Positions 1 to 11,300 of a stretch of DNA of 64,000 nucleotides are shown here, one piece after another. The notes beneath the pieces are model-generated. The model had not been told where the DNA came from. It was given only the letters and a program-made list of their open reading frames with translations, and did no database searches. The number at the start of each line of letters is the position of its first letter. Within the stretch, counting starts at the first letter, position 1. The stretch covers positions 124,001 to 188,000 of the forward strand of contig JASBSY010000014.1 of assembly GCA_030148705.1 (NCBI GenBank). Direction: 5' to 3'. This DNA is from Pukyongia sp. Its GTDB lineage: Bacteria; Bacteroidota; Bacteroidia; Flavobacteriales; Flavobacteriaceae. The position numbers were made by a program, and so were the translations under genes.

Positions 1-161
1 CATGTTAAACCTCGATCCGCCTAAATACTCCGGGTCGGCAAAAGACGAAAATTTTAAACAGGTGGATTCGGTTAATATTTCGAAGATTCTGAATTATACA
101 TTCAAGAAGTCGTTATAATAAAAAAGAGCCCGAAGGCTCTTTTAAATTTTCGATCAAGGTA

Positions 162-2231
162 TTACCAGATCCTTACTCGCTCTTCCGGTGCCAGCCACAT
201 TGGGTCACCTTCTTGAATACCGAAGGCCTCATAGAATGCATCGACATTCAGCAACGGCTGAGTAGCGCGGTAACGTCCCGGAGAATGCGGGTCGGTTTTT
301 ACCTGTTCCCTGGTATATTTTTCAGTTTGTTTGGTTCTCCAAACGGTGGCCCAGCTCATAAAGAATCGCTGCTCGGGAGTTAATCCATCGATCTTCCCGG
401 GTCTGCCGTTTTCCTTATAGAATCGCTGTAAACCGTCGTAAGCGCCCAGAATTCCACCCAGGTCGCCAATATTCTCTCCAAGGGTAAACTTCCCATTGAT
501 ATATACACTATCCAGTACCTCGATGTTGCTGTACTGTTCGGCCAGTTTATCCCCTCGTTTGGTGAATTCCTCAAGGTCTTTCTCTGTCCACCAGTTAACC
601 AGATTTCCATCGCCGTCGAATCGCGATCCGCTATCATCGAAGGCGTGCGAGATCTCATGTCCGATAACGGCACCTATTCCACCGTAATTAACAGCTTCAT
701 CCGCTTTATAATCGTAAAACGGAGGTTGAAGGATTGCTGCTGGGAATACGATCTCGTTGTTAAACGGCTGGAAATAAGCGTTTACGGTTTGTGGCGACAT
801 CCCCCATTCGGTTCTGTCTACGGGCTCATTGATACGATCCAGGTTGTCTTTTATCTGCCATTCGGCTACGGCTACCATATTGTCGTAATAAGTGTTCCCC
901 GGTTTCACCTGCATAGAAGAGTAGTCCTTCCATTTATCGGGATAGCCGATCTTCACGGTGAATTTATCCAGCTTTTGGATGGCCTTAATTTTTGTGCTGT
1001 CGCTCATCCAGTCGAGTGCCTGGATACGATCTTTATAGGCGGCAATGATGTTTTCAATCATCAATTCGGCCTTGGCCTTGGCTTCCGGAGGGAATTTAGC
1101 GTCTACATACAGTTTTCCAAGGGCTTCTCCCACGGTGTTGTTTACTACTGAAAGTGCCCGCTCGTTTGCCGGTTTTTGTTTTTTGGCTCCTTTCAAAGTC
1201 TTCTGATAGAAGTCCCAGTTGGCCTGGTCTATCTCCGTCGATAGCTGTGAAGCCGATTCGTTCAAGGTAGCCCAGCGGGTAAGAGTTTTCCATTTTTCAA
1301 CTTCCCCTTTTGCCAATAATCTTTGAAGTTCCTTCATGTAGGCAGGTTCCAGGACTATTATAGTATCCAATTTCTTGTTTACTCCAAGGTCTGTCATTGC
1401 CTGTTTCCAGTTAAATGCAGGCACCATTTCTTGTAACTGCTCCATGGATCTTGGATTATTAAAGTTTCTGAAGTCGCGTCGTGCTACTTTGTCCAGTTGC
1501 GGAGTTGCCAGCTTGGTTTCGAAGGCGAGAATTGTTTCTGCCTGTTGCCTGGCTTCTTCTTCCGAATCTCCGAGGAACTGAAGCATCCGAGTAATGTGCG
1601 CTACGTAATCCTTACGTATGTCTTTGGAAGCCTGGTCCTGATTCAGATAGTAGTCACGATCCGGCAACCCTAAGTTCCCGGGTACCACATAGGCCGAATT
1701 CATGGCGCTGTTATTGGGATTTGAAAAAGCGGCTACCCCAATAAAAGGTTGAGAAATTGTAGCAGGGTTCTGCGTGATCACTTTTTGAAGGTCTTCCATG
1801 TTTTTAATTGCCTCGATCTTCTCCAGTGCAGGCATTAATGGTTTAATCCCCGCCTGGTCACGAGCGGCCGAATCCAGGGCCGTTTGAAATATCATCAGAG
1901 CCTTAGCCTGATCGGTGTCGTCTGCATATCTGTCACTTTCAATAGCTTCATCGACGATCTCCAGTACGTCCAGATCTGTGCTTTTGCGCAATACCATAAA
2001 TCCTCCCCATCGCACCTGATCATCAGGGATTTCGGTATTTTTCATCCAGGTACCGTTTACGTAGTTGTAAAAGTCGTCCCTGGGGCTTACGGTTGTGTCC
2101 ATGTTGGCCAGTATCAGGCCGTGTTGTTCTTCGTCGTTCGTGGCCATGTCCTTTTCCTTATCGGCACAGGAAAATACAGTGAGTGCTATAACACTAACTG
2201 CGAGTATGGATTTAAAATAGTTGGTTTTCAT
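162..2231 (-). CDS. M13 family metallopeptidase (neprilysin/PepO-like), lipoprotein
   Basis: 689 aa ORF; lipoprotein-type signal (VIALTVFSCA); zinc motif GHEISHAFDD and downstream ENIGDLGG typical of M13. Confidence 0.95.
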   Translation of the reverse strand: MKTNYFKSILAVSVIALTVFSCADKEKDMATNDEEQHGLILANMDTTVSPRDDFYNYVNGTWMKNTEIPDDQVRWGGFMVLRKSTDLDVLEIVDEAIESDRYADDTDQAKALMIFQTALDSAARDQAGIKPLMPALEKIEAIKNMEDLQKVITQNPATISQPFIGVAAFSNPNNSAMNSAYVVPGNLGLPDRDYYLNQDQASKDIRKDYVAHITRMLQFLGDSEEEARQQAETILAFETKLATPQLDKVARRDFRNFNNPRSMEQLQEMVPAFNWKQAMTDLGVNKKLDTIIVLEPAYMKELQRLLAKGEVEKWKTLTRWATLNESASQLSTEIDQANWDFYQKTLKGAKKQKPANERALSVVNNTVGEALGKLYVDAKFPPEAKAKAELMIENIIAAYKDRIQALDWMSDSTKIKAIQKLDKFTVKIGYPDKWKDYSSMQVKPGNTYYDNMVAVAEWQIKDNLDRINEPVDRTEWGMSPQTVNAYFQPFNNEIVFPAAILQPPFYDYKADEAVNYGGIGAVIGHEISHAFDDSGSRFDGDGNLVNWWTEKDLEEFTKRGDKLAEQYSNIEVLDSVYINGKFTLGENIGDLGGILGAYDGLQRFYKENGRPGKIDGLTPEQRFFMSWATVWRTKQTEKYTREQVKTDPHSPGRYRATQPLLNVDAFYEAFGIQEGDPMWLAPEERVRIW

Positions 2232-2313
2232 TTTTTTAGTGGAATTAAATTAAAGCTGGCGTTGAAACGCCAGGTAGTTAGTAAGTTTTTAAGGCGAATT
2301 GTTACATTTCTTT

Positions 2314-2916
2314 TCAATTATTATCGCGGCGTTCAGCCCGGTAAACCGAGTCGAGAAACCTTTTTTGCTTTTCCAGTTCCTTCTGTTCGGCTTCCAGCTG
2401 TTCGAGGTCGATCATGTCCTTCTGAATCTTCTCGTTGATCTGAAGCAATAAATTAGTCGCTGCATGGTTCAATTCATCGATTTGTACAGCTACAGTGGCA
2501 GAATCTATGAATGTGCGGTTTATTTCCTGCGACAGCAGATTTATTCTGGTTCTCAAGACTATTAGCCTCGAGGTAACGGGATTTGTATACAGATCGTTGG
2601 GGATACGTTTACTCAGGGAGTCGGTGTGCATTGCGAGTCGTTGTGTCCGAGTTTTTAGTTCACTGATGTTACTCCCGTTCAAGCGATTCAGTTCTAAAAG
2701 AAAATCTTCGAATACCGACCAATTCTCAACCTGTTGTTGAGCTTCAGGGATAAGTAGGGGGAATTTTTTGTCACTATCCCCAAAGGTAGTGGTAGCGTCC
2801 ACCACCTCTTCAGACTGTTGTGGAATATCTGTATTAGTTTCCTCACAACCAATTAAAAGTAACCCGGGGAAAACTAAAAATAACAAACATTTAAGTTGAC
2901 AAAATCTGCCCATCAC
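2314..2916 (-). CDS. Hypothetical lipoprotein, coiled-coil
   Basis: 200 aa ORF; lipobox LLLIGCEE; Leu/Glu/Lys-rich C-terminus. Confidence 0.7.
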   Translation of the reverse strand: MMGRFCQLKCLLFLVFPGLLLIGCEETNTDIPQQSEEVVDATTTFGDSDKKFPLLIPEAQQQVENWSVFEDFLLELNRLNGSNISELKTRTQRLAMHTDSLSKRIPNDLYTNPVTSRLIVLRTRINLLSQEINRTFIDSATVAVQIDELNHAATNLLLQINEKIQKDMIDLEQLEAEQKELEKQKRFLDSVYRAERRDNN

Positions 2917-3015
2917 AGCACAAATATACTGGAAGTTGAGGCAATAAAACTTATATTTTTTTTAAAACAAATGCATAAGAGAATACTTATATTTACCCTG
3001 ATCTTAATTCTATCT

Positions 3016-3957
3016 ATGAAGAAACGAATCCTCATTATTGGCGCCAGCGGGCAGATTGGAACTGAACTAACTGCTCGATTGCGCCAGATATATGCACCTC
3101 ATAAAGTAATAGCAAGCGATATTCGGGAAGGAGATAAGGAGCTGATGGAAAGTGGGCCTTTCGAAATCCTGGATGCAACAGATTACGACGCCCTCGAAAA
3201 CATTGTTATAACGCACGAGATCTCGGAAGTATACCAAATGGCTGCCATGCTTTCGGCCACAGCCGAAAAATTTCCGATGAAGGCCTGGAACCTGAATATG
3301 TCTTCGCTCTTCAATGTACTGAACCTGGCTAAAGAAGGTAAAATAGAAAAGATCTTCTGGCCTTCGAGTATTGCCGTATTCGGGCCAACCACACCCGGAC
3401 AGGACACCCCTCAGCACACCATAATGGAACCTACCACAGTGTATGGCATTAGTAAGTTAAGCGGGGAGCGCTGGTGTGAATATTACTTTAACAAATACGG
3501 AGTGGACGTACGCAGTATACGCTACCCGGGGCTTATTAGTTATAAAACCCTGCCGGGAGGAGGTACTACCGATTATGCCGTTGATATCTATCACAAAGCA
3601 TTAAAACACAGGAAATACGTGTGTTTTCTAAAAGAAGACACCAAATTACCAATGATGTTTATTGACGACGCCATCGATGCAACCGTCAATATTATGGAAG
3701 CAAAGAAATCGGATATTAAGTTACGAAGCGGTTATAACCTGGCTGCTTTTAGTTTCGATCCACGTGAGCTAGCCGAAAGTATCAGAAAGCACATTCCGGA
3801 GTTTGAAATAAGTTACGAGCCCGACTTCAGGCAGGCAATAGCCGATTCCTGGCCGCAGACCGTCGACGATTCTGCTGCCCGTTCGGATTGGGGCTGGGCA
3901 CACAAATTTGAAGTAGACGAGATGACAGAGGTAATGCTGGAAAATCTCAAAGATTAA
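3016..3957 (+). CDS. NAD-dependent epimerase/dehydratase (L-threonine 3-dehydrogenase-like SDR)
   Basis: Rossmann GASGQIG near N-terminus, YGISK active site; start probably the ATG at 3016 inside the longer ORF 2896-3957. Confidence 0.88.
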   Translation: MKKRILIIGASGQIGTELTARLRQIYAPHKVIASDIREGDKELMESGPFEILDATDYDALENIVITHEISEVYQMAAMLSATAEKFPMKAWNLNMSSLFNVLNLAKEGKIEKIFWPSSIAVFGPTTPGQDTPQHTIMEPTTVYGISKLSGERWCEYYFNKYGVDVRSIRYPGLISYKTLPGGGTTDYAVDIYHKALKHRKYVCFLKEDTKLPMMFIDDAIDATVNIMEAKKSDIKLRSGYNLAAFSFDPRELAESIRKHIPEFEISYEPDFRQAIADSWPQTVDDSAARSDWGWAHKFEVDEMTEVMLENLKD

Positions 3958-3978
3958 TAAAACACAATACTATTAGTT

Positions 3979-4353
3979 ATGCCCTACACTACATCTTGGG
4001 AAGCCAACGGAATTGTATGGATGTTTTCAGGTCACGTAAGTGCCGAAGAGATCCAGCGGGCTAATGACGAATTCTACAAGGATCCCCGCAGCGATACGGC
4101 AAAATATCAATTAATCGATGCGTTGAACGTAGACAGTGTTGAATGGCAGGAGGCCGACATTAAGGAAATAGCCGCCATGGATGCAGGGGCCGGACAAGTT
4201 ATCCGCAACCTGAAAGTGGCTTATGTGTCGAATAACAAAGAAATAAGCGAAAAACTGGAAAAGTATATCGAAATTTCACGCATACTCAACAAATCCTGGT
4301 CATTCCGCGGATTCGACAGAATCGCAGCCGCACTGGACTGGGTTTTAACTTAA
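3979..4353 (+). CDS. Hypothetical STAS/SpoIIAA-like small protein
   Basis: 124 aa ORF close behind the epimerase, codirectional. Confidence 0.65.
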   Translation: MPYTTSWEANGIVWMFSGHVSAEEIQRANDEFYKDPRSDTAKYQLIDALNVDSVEWQEADIKEIAAMDAGAGQVIRNLKVAYVSNNKEISEKLEKYIEISRILNKSWSFRGFDRIAAALDWVLT

Positions 4354-4443
4354 TTTCCCGGAAATCTCCCTGGTAAGTGACGGAGCAGACAGCATCGAGG
4401 ATATCGTGTTTCAGAAAAATATAAAAACAACGACTGTTATCAA

Positions 4444-6420
4444 CTAATCGTCCACCGGCTCAAGGACCAGGGTAATCTTATTGAAATCTGCAGCGCTATT
4501 AATTACGGTCCTATATTCTTCGTACAGGTCGGTGCTTACAAGGTTCTTACGATAATGTTCATCGGCCGTGATCTTTAATACATTACCATCAAGTGTATAA
4601 TACGAATGAAAAGAGAAGTATTCTTTCCCTTCTTCTCCGAATGTATTCTTAATGTTGATATCATCCGGATTTGCGATCCTGTAACCCTGAGGTATAGTTA
4701 GGTTGATCGTCCTGAAATAACTTCGTTGAAACTGTTCTTCAACCGGCAGGACACGGGCTTTTTCCTGATACATTTGAATTTGTTCGCCAATCACATCTCC
4801 TAATTTAAACAGGTATTTATTACCCGCTTTTTCAGTAAGTGCGGAGGTGTTAAAATCAACTTTTACAGTAAGTGGTTTTATACCAAATAATTGAGGATCG
4901 TCATTAAGCATTTCCCGCTTTGTTACTTCCACGTCCTCAACTATATTTTTGGCAAACGATTCAATGAGATCCTCTTTATCTTCAGGCTTGGCCAGATGGA
5001 TAAACGGCTGGATAAACATAGCGTAATAACCGTGCATCTCCCTCTGCATGCTAATCCGGCTAACGGAAGGGTCTTGCGGGTCGAAGGTCACATCAATCAA
5101 CATGCGGTCGAATGTTTTTTTCGCCGGTACCGGGTCTATGTACTTTATCTTTCCTACTCCGGACTTATTCTTTCCTAACTGGACTTCCTTAATAAATAAA
5201 CCGTAGTTATCCGTATAATATCCCGAAGGGAATCCATATCTGGAATCTATGGTCATTGGATCGATATAGGCATCGGTGTTTGGGAAATACAGAAGTATCT
5301 CGGTGAGGAAGCTTTCGGCTTCGAACTCAGGATCCATTTTAATCAATTGCCTGTCGCTGGTAAAAACTACTTCGTATGGAATTTCCATTTGTTCGAGAGC
5401 TGCAACATACAGACGCATCATGCCCGAATTATTCGCTACTTTTTCCGATAAAATAGCATCCAGGTCTTTTAATTTTTCATTATTCGCATCCGATAAGTAA
5501 AAATTCGTCTTAATATAGAATTCCAGGCTTCTAAGCTTAGAAGCTTCGTCTTTGCCCGCACCTTTTGTGGCATCGGCAACAAACTTCCCAATTGCGTTTT
5601 GTGTCCTTTTGGAATAATCCTGGTGGTAAAAATTATAGATGTTCTGTGCGACAGCCCCATAGGATGAAATGCCCGTTGTGTTGTTAAAAAGGTTTCGGTC
5701 CAGTTTGAATATCAAGAAGCCTTTTGAGGCGTGATTTGCCGCAAGATTTTCGTCCTCTAAAGCATCGATTTTATCCATCTTAAGTTGCCAGTGGAATTTC
5801 TCTTCACTATCATCGACGGCCAGCATTTCGGCCAACCCATTATAGGTTTTTGAGGTAAATTCGAGAAAATTCGGGGCGTAGAGGTCAAAGGAAACGTTGT
5901 GTTTCGGATAGTCTGTCTGCAAGGTAATTCGCTTTCCCCTGTATTCCGGGTATTGTTCTATCACGTAGTAGAATTCGACAAAACTCCCTTTGTCGATTCC
6001 TTCCAATGCAAAGTATTTATATTGTCTTCCGGTTTCTTCGTCGCTGGCCGAAAGTACCTTTGATTCATCCAACTCGATGATTTCACCCCTGGTATTGATA
6101 ACCCTGGCTTTACTGACCAATAATTTAGAACTTCCTGAGAATGGCAGGTATATTTTATTGTATTCTTCGATCTTATCATCCGAATTCAGCCAAAGCACCT
6201 TGTGTTCCAGATAGTATTCCACCAATTCTTTATCAGACTTAAAATAGAATTCATCTATTACATGGTGTTTCACTGCCACTAGGGATTGCGAAGTATCGCT
6301 AATCGAATAGCTGGGATTCGGTTCCCAATCGTAGGACTTAAACTCGGGATCCTGCGCTATTCCAATTTGAGACAGCAAGATGAAAAGTATGCTCAGGGAA
6401 AATTTCGGTAAGTAATTCAT
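4444..6420 (-). CDS. DUF3857-type secreted protein, transglutaminase-like fold without obvious catalytic Cys
   Basis: 658 aa ORF with signal peptide; resembles the adjacent 6422-8359 protein, but the GDCKDNS motif is replaced by ANNSGMM. Confidence 0.75.
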   Translation of the reverse strand: MNYLPKFSLSILFILLSQIGIAQDPEFKSYDWEPNPSYSISDTSQSLVAVKHHVIDEFYFKSDKELVEYYLEHKVLWLNSDDKIEEYNKIYLPFSGSSKLLVSKARVINTRGEIIELDESKVLSASDEETGRQYKYFALEGIDKGSFVEFYYVIEQYPEYRGKRITLQTDYPKHNVSFDLYAPNFLEFTSKTYNGLAEMLAVDDSEEKFHWQLKMDKIDALEDENLAANHASKGFLIFKLDRNLFNNTTGISSYGAVAQNIYNFYHQDYSKRTQNAIGKFVADATKGAGKDEASKLRSLEFYIKTNFYLSDANNEKLKDLDAILSEKVANNSGMMRLYVAALEQMEIPYEVVFTSDRQLIKMDPEFEAESFLTEILLYFPNTDAYIDPMTIDSRYGFPSGYYTDNYGLFIKEVQLGKNKSGVGKIKYIDPVPAKKTFDRMLIDVTFDPQDPSVSRISMQREMHGYYAMFIQPFIHLAKPEDKEDLIESFAKNIVEDVEVTKREMLNDDPQLFGIKPLTVKVDFNTSALTEKAGNKYLFKLGDVIGEQIQMYQEKARVLPVEEQFQRSYFRTINLTIPQGYRIANPDDINIKNTFGEEGKEYFSFHSYYTLDGNVLKITADEHYRKNLVSTDLYEEYRTVINSAADFNKITLVLEPVDD

Positions 6421-6421
6421 A

Positions 6422-8359
6422 TTATTTCTTTTTTAAGATAACGATCTCGTTATATTGTTTCTCTATCTTTTTGATTAGATCGTTAACCTTCTTTTGTTCC
6501 TCGATTGTTAATGACAGAAAATCGAGTGTAAAATCGTGCTTATAGGTTAATTTGTTGTTCCCCATTTCGTAGGAAATCGATGCTGACAAAAACTCATTGG
6601 AAACATCCATAGGTTCCGGCACATATTCCAATTCGTAGCCATCGGGAATGTTCAGGACATTGGTGTAACTATAGTATTGTTTGTAATCGTAATCCATCTC
6701 GTACTTTCTATCCTTTTCGGTTTTGTAATCTGAAAGATCTTTATTGAGGTTCATATTGATAAAAATCTCATCGCCCAGCGTTTTTACATAATCGTCCACC
6801 GTAAAGGAGTAATCCACAATAAAATCATCTTCATAATGATATTTATTCTTTTCCTCCACTGTTTGAATAAGGAACTTATTATTGCCTTTTACCAGCCAGG
6901 TGTTGTAGAATTCGGTAAGTTTGGCTTCGGTATTCTCATCCTCGAGGCGATTAAAATAGTCGATCTTCTGGTAACCTTTTAAGATGGTTCTCGATTTACC
7001 TTCAATCCTGTTCCCATTAATCTGTATTTCGTTGGTTTCAAGATGGGCATTTAAATGTGCATCGACTACCGGAACTGTTAATAGTTCATACCTGTTATCT
7101 CCTTTTGAGATAAGCGCTTCTTTACCCTGTATAAATGAAGAAGGAAATTCGAGGGGCGTATAGCGACCTGTCGCATCCAAAAAGTATGTTATGCCTTCGT
7201 GTGTATACGACAATATCATATGGTTATCCACAGCAGGTGTTGGCACTTCGCTGTAAGTGTATGGAATCTTACGTGTTCCTATCCAGGTAAGATTGCCCTG
7301 TAGTCCGGCAATTTCCAACATTTTATGCAGTATGCTTGAATTGTCTTTACAGTCGCCGTATTTCTTCTGAAACACTTCATTGGCTTCCCTCGGAATAAAT
7401 CCTCCCAGGGCATATTCGAAGGCGATATACTTGATGTTCTGCTGTGTCCAGTAATAGATCGCTTTTACCTTGTCGAGATCATTGGTCTTGCCGGCTGTAA
7501 GTTCATTTACCAGGGCAACCAGGCCGTCGTCTGTCCTTGTCTTGTTTATGTCGCTTACAAGGGAGACGTACCACTTATGGAGGTCTGATACATCATTAAG
7601 TAAATTCACTATTTTACCATCAACAGTATAGGATGTAATAATCGGAATAATATGAGGCAATACCTTTTGAAAGGATGGAACGCCTCTTTCGTATTCGTAT
7701 TCTTCGATGTTCCTTACCTCCCAGGTATATATAATATTACCACGTTTTTCAGTTTTACTGAATGCGATATCCATTCCTTCAGTATTAAATTCACGGAACG
7801 AAAGGTTGATATCCTTGTCGGCAATAAGTGTAACCTTATTGTTTACAATTGGTAGAAAATCTCCAAAATAAATGGAACTCAGGAATCGCGGGTTTTTTAC
7901 TTTTTCGGAGTACTTAAGCTTCGATTTAGATCCCTTTTGAAGTTTCGGGTAGATAAAATTCAGAGATTTAGTGTCATCATAGAAAGAGATATCGAGTTCA
8001 TCCTTTTCTTTGAACTCCTGAACTTTTGTCTCCCGATATTTTCCATTTTCGAAATTAAGAGAAGACGCTTCGATCGAATTCAGTTCAAAAAATGAGGAAA
8101 AGTTCAGCGACTTCTTCGAGCCCATGGTGGCAGCGTCATTGAGGTAGAGGTCTTCTTCAATAAACTCCTGAGTGATCGAGATATCATCGTTCTCAAGGGC
8201 TATATTAATTATGGTTTCCTGATTTAATCTCACCATCCGCGCATCCGGATACATTTTCTTATAGAGATTGAATTCTTCCGACTGCTGAGCAATAAGAAGT
8301 TGGACAGTGAAAACGCAACATACAATTGCCAGATACCGCTTAAAATGTTTCAACTTCAT
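6422..8359 (-). CDS. DUF3857 / transglutaminase-like domain protein
   Basis: 645 aa ORF with signal peptide; motif KKYGDCKDNSSILHKML. Confidence 0.85.
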   Translation of the reverse strand: MKLKHFKRYLAIVCCVFTVQLLIAQQSEEFNLYKKMYPDARMVRLNQETIINIALENDDISITQEFIEEDLYLNDAATMGSKKSLNFSSFFELNSIEASSLNFENGKYRETKVQEFKEKDELDISFYDDTKSLNFIYPKLQKGSKSKLKYSEKVKNPRFLSSIYFGDFLPIVNNKVTLIADKDINLSFREFNTEGMDIAFSKTEKRGNIIYTWEVRNIEEYEYERGVPSFQKVLPHIIPIITSYTVDGKIVNLLNDVSDLHKWYVSLVSDINKTRTDDGLVALVNELTAGKTNDLDKVKAIYYWTQQNIKYIAFEYALGGFIPREANEVFQKKYGDCKDNSSILHKMLEIAGLQGNLTWIGTRKIPYTYSEVPTPAVDNHMILSYTHEGITYFLDATGRYTPLEFPSSFIQGKEALISKGDNRYELLTVPVVDAHLNAHLETNEIQINGNRIEGKSRTILKGYQKIDYFNRLEDENTEAKLTEFYNTWLVKGNNKFLIQTVEEKNKYHYEDDFIVDYSFTVDDYVKTLGDEIFINMNLNKDLSDYKTEKDRKYEMDYDYKQYYSYTNVLNIPDGYELEYVPEPMDVSNEFLSASISYEMGNNKLTYKHDFTLDFLSLTIEEQKKVNDLIKKIEKQYNEIVILKKK

Positions 8360-11300
8360 AGATTCCTCCGTTAAAATAATATTCTTTCTTTGTCAATTTA
8401 CCATTTTCGTCGTAATAACTGCCTGTCCCAACTCGCTCCCCGTTTCGATATTCGGCTTCCAGTTTAATAACGCCGTTTTCGTAGTATTCTTTTAACGGTC
8501 CGTGCAGATCGTCATAATTATACGAACGTTCAACTTTTAATTTGCCGTTTTCATAGTACTCAATATCCTTACCATGATATGTGTTTACAACGTAATCCAA
8601 CTCATTTTCCAATTGCCCGTTGTAATAATAGGCCTTGTACTTGTTAACCAGTTGTCCGTTTTTATACTCCATTTCGCGAGACACCTTTCCGTTATCGAAA
8701 AAGGCTTTTATTACTGTGGTTTCATTCTCAACAGGAATAACAGGAAGTTCTTTACCGTCCTTTCCCAGATAAGTATACCCCGTAAGGCGTCCGTGATCAT
8801 AGATTCTCACTAATTGCAAATGACCATTAGGACTATAGAATTCCTTCCGGCCATGGTATTCATTGAATCGATAGTCGCTCCGGGTGTAAATAGTGCCGTT
8901 TTCGTGATAACTTACCCAAGTACCGGTTGCTTCTCCATGTTCGTAGAGATATTCGTTCTCAAGCTGACCATTTTCGTAATAATCCAAAGCCTTACCGTGA
9001 TATTCACCATTGAGGTAATTTCTAACGCGTTTTTTTTGTCCATTGTCAAAGTACCAAATCCACTCTCCGTCTTCCGCACCGTTTAGGAAACTACCGGTAA
9101 CAGTAGTCGTTCCGTAAAAATTTGTATTCGTGTAAGCTCCGTGTTTTACACCATGCTTGTATGTATATATCGAGGCCGGGGCATTGTTGAAGTGTTTGTA
9201 AACAATTTGGTAATCGTCTTCCTCTTTCTCATAGTTTATCACTTGAAGCACTTTCGCTTCTTTGTCCAGGAATTTTCCGGAAAGCACACTTCCAAACTCA
9301 TAATTATAAATAATCGCCGGTTTTCCGTCGACCGTGAATAACTGATACTCGCCGTTAAGTTTTCCTTCGTGATAATAACTAATGTCCTTTAAAGTTCCAT
9401 CGTTGTAATAGGTCCTCCATTCACCAACTTCTAACCCATCTTTGTAATAGCCCTGGGCATAAAGGGTCCCATCAATATAAAAGCTCTGAAAATATCCCTG
9501 CAACTGGTCATCCGCGTATTGAGCTATTTGTTTCTTATTTCCGTTATTGTAGTATTCGATATAGGTTCCATTCAGTTTATTCTCTTTATAATCACCTTCA
9601 GAGCTAAGGGTACCGTTCTCGGTATAAAATTTCCATTTACCCATTTTTCCTCCAGATATATCATAAATACCCTCAGATATCTGAATTCCAAGAGGTGAGA
9701 AGCCGGTATACAAAAATTCTCCTCCTCTTTTTCTAGCTTCCTTAATGATCTCACCTTGTTTGTTATAGAAAGTATAAGCAATAATCTCACCTTTACGGTA
9801 TTGGTATTCATAGTAAAGCTTGCCATCTGTGTCGTATTTCTTATATAATCCATCTACTTCGCCATTATCGTATACGAATTCGGTTTCCAGCGTACCATTG
9901 CGATGATAGCTTTTCCAGGGCCCGTTATAATACCCGTTTAAGGTCTGACCCACTTCCCTGGGTGTATTATCGATATAAAAGGATTTATAACTTCCATTAG
10001 GTTCCCCGTTTTGATATTCAATTTCTGAATAGAGTATATCATTGATAAAGAATTTCTGCTCCTTGCCTTGCTTTTTCCCGTTCTCATGATTAGCCTGGGC
10101 AAATATCTTTCCGTTGGAATAATATTCTATCAGATTTCCATGTACCTCATCCTGAGTATATGGTATCTTAAATTCCACCATTGTCTCACCGGTGGAAAAG
10201 AATGAGGTAAACATTCCGTCTAAAACTCCGGCTTTATAGTATTTATCCTGGAGCATAGCCCCGTACTTATTGTACAATCTATACCTGCCATCCAGCTCAT
10301 CGTCTAGGAAGTTCGCATCGATATTAAGTCGGCCGTTTTCGTGATATAGTTTGTTGTTTCCTTGCAGTTTGTCATTTTTATATAGAGCAGTTTCCTTTAG
10401 GGTTCCAGAAGGGTAATACCATTTCCAATTTCCGTCTTTTTCACCTTTTTTATTAAAATTTCCCACCGCCACAAGTTGTCCGTCTTCATTGAAAAGGTCC
10501 CACTGCCCGTAGGCTTCACCATCAGCCATAGGTCCTTGTGCCTGCACATGGGAGTCTGAATAGAAATTGTAATAAGATACTTTCTTACCATCTATCACTT
10601 TGTCGTTCTTCGCCAGTATTTCCTGCCATTTCACAAATGCCTTCGGAACAAATTCTATCAGTTCTTTTTCGTTCCTTTTAACGAGACGACTGTGCTCATT
10701 GTCGTCTGAAGTGTAAATTAGAGTATAGATGAACTCATCAAAATAATCATTGTTGTTTATCCATTGAAAAAACGGCACATATTTCTTCGACCAAAAACCA
10801 TCATTTCCTTTAAAATCTTTTAGTTGCTGAAATAAAGCATGGTTTTGTCGAACCAGTGCCAAATCGACGTCTATCCCCGTTTCATAGGAGGCTGACAATG
10901 CAATTTTTTGATTCAGAACTATATCCATATCCTCGAAACCGGCATCTTCGGAAGAAAGCTGGACACCGGGATCGGCTTTATTTTCATTGGTTGCGGCCGC
11001 AATGCCATTTAGGGATTTGAGGATATCGAAAGAATCGTCACTATCCGGATCGAGAAACAGATACATATTATAACACATCAGAGCCTGGGCCATTAATTCC
11101 TGTTTATAACACAGATTTCCAAGCTGCCTGTGCGACTTTTTGTACATTGGATTCAAGATGATAGCCTGCTTATACGCCTGGGCTGCTTCCGCATATTTTT
11201 CGGAGCTCTCCAGGCTCACACCCTTATTGTAGGTAAGCAGGTAATTCTTCGGGTACAATTTCAGTCCCTTATCAAGTGTTTTATTAGCACTCTCATAGTC

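Noticed and set aside
380-1581. Several ORFs in other frames within the M13 peptidase gene (380-673, 496-687, 645-1151, 1096-1293, 1375-1581)
   Set aside because: Overlap a clearly coding 689-aa gene and show no recognisable family or plausible composition
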